Of a DNA stretch of 21,875 nucleotides, positions 21,417-21,875 are shown piece after piece; positions within the stretch are counted from its first letter, which is position 1, and every line of letters begins with the position of its first letter. The notes below the pieces were generated by a model. It was not told the DNA's origin. It worked only from the letters and a program-made list of their open reading frames with translations, and did no database searches. Made by a program: the position numbers and the translations under genes. The DNA comes from Bacteroidetes bacterium UBA6183 (GTDB taxonomy: Bacteria; Bacteroidota; Bacteroidia; UKL13-3): NCBI GenBank assembly GCA_002422865.1, contig DITN01000091.1:1-21875 (forward strand), read 5' to 3'.

Positions 21417-21875
21417 ATGAAAATTTTATCCCTCTTTTTAATTCTTGGCTTTAGCCATGTGCTTTATGCACAAAATAACGAGATACTTACTGTGCCATAC
21501 AATGGCAACACACCAAAACCATCAGCACCAATTGACACTACCCAACAAACATTAAATACAGATTTTGATGTGCAATCTAAAATAATAGTAGAGGCTTACG
21601 TACCCATTGGGTTACCGCATGGGCAGTTTAAAGCTTTAAGTGATGACATGTGGGGTATTGGTTTTGGTGGAGGTATCTTGTACAATCCATTTGCATCATC
21701 GGTTAACCCCAGATTGGTACGTCCATATGTTTTAGGGATGCAGTTTGATTATATGTGGTTTTCCAGCACCTCTTCTCACTCGGAAACTACCATTAGCAAT
21801 AGAAACTTTGACGTTGAATACAAACTAAACACCGGAGCTTTTAGTTTTGGTTACCAAGGTAAGGTTGAGTTTTTC
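21417..21875 (+). CDS. Probable outer-membrane beta-barrel protein (N-terminal part)
   Basis: The frame is open from ATG 21417 to the window edge, 153 residues. The signal peptide is MKILSLFLILGFSHVLYA, then QNN. After a low-complexity Thr/Pro/Asn/Gln linker (about 25-48) come alternating hydrophobic and aromatic strands typical of a beta-barrel (IIVEAYVPIGLPHG, GIGFGGGILYNPF, VRPYVLGMQFDYMWF, FSFGYQGKVEFF). The function is unknown. It probably sat directly behind the hydrolase gene before the TA module was inserted. Confidence 0.8.
   Translation, partial: MKILSLFLILGFSHVLYAQNNEILTVPYNGNTPKPSAPIDTTQQTLNTDFDVQSKIIVEAYVPIGLPHGQFKALSDDMWGIGFGGGILYNPFASSVNPRLVRPYVLGMQFDYMWFSSTSSHSETTISNRNFDVEYKLNTGAFSFGYQGKVEFF

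Noticed and set aside
1..21875. tRNA or rRNA genes
   Set aside because: No cloverleaf-like arrangement with a T-loop GTTC...motif and no rRNA signature was recognised by eye; a tRNAscan run would settle it.

Overview
The window looks like a chromosomal segment of a low-GC member of the Bacteroidota. Three signs support this. Promoters match the phylum's -33 TTTG / -7 TAnnTTTG pattern with a 19-bp spacer. Secreted proteins have short signal peptides ending in ...AQ. The start of FolC also has the form usual in this phylum. I can see no rRNA, tRNA or CRISPR array.

Layout. (1) 1-7103, minus strand: a probable envelope and respiration gene run. In transcription order it is a secreted NodB-type polysaccharide deacetylase, a seven-haem cytochrome with C-terminal TPRs, the endolytic transglycosylase MltG, an LTA-synthase-like membrane sulfatase-fold enzyme, and an EntS-like MFS exporter that runs off the left edge. 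(2) 7256-8200, plus: a membrane PAS protein with a histidine-kinase-like H-box but no ATPase domain. (3) 8197-13397, minus: housekeeping genes for NAD(P)HX repair, a small acidic protein next to an ECF sigma factor, RNase HI, a small exported protein, and FolC. (4) 13.4-16.5 kb, plus: an accessory island with a different arginine codon choice. It holds a tightly overlapping three-gene cassette with an HNH_2 nuclease, a structured gap, and a class II Fic protein with a winged-helix tail behind an iterated repeat array. (5) 16538-17278, minus: a hemerythrin-type di-iron protein, followed by a 630-bp gap with a nested inverted-repeat element and a possible gene remnant. (6) 17910-20384, plus: a three-gene operon of MnmD, an MnmC(o)-like FAD oxidoreductase and an alpha/beta hydrolase. 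(7) 20385-21381: a UPF0175/DUF3368 toxin-antitoxin module flanked by a 58-bp duplication of the hydrolase 3' end. (8) 21417-21875: the start of an outer-membrane-type protein.

Most genes are core functions. The novelty is in three places. The first is the HNH cassette, which has two unrecognised partner proteins. The second is the Fic gene with its repeat-array operator. The third is the TA module: the two copies of the hydrolase end differ at four bases, all synonymous third codon positions, as expected if an incoming element replaced the gene end and displaced the original. The tRNA-modification pair is also informative, because it shows the two halves of E. coli MnmC as separate adjacent genes.
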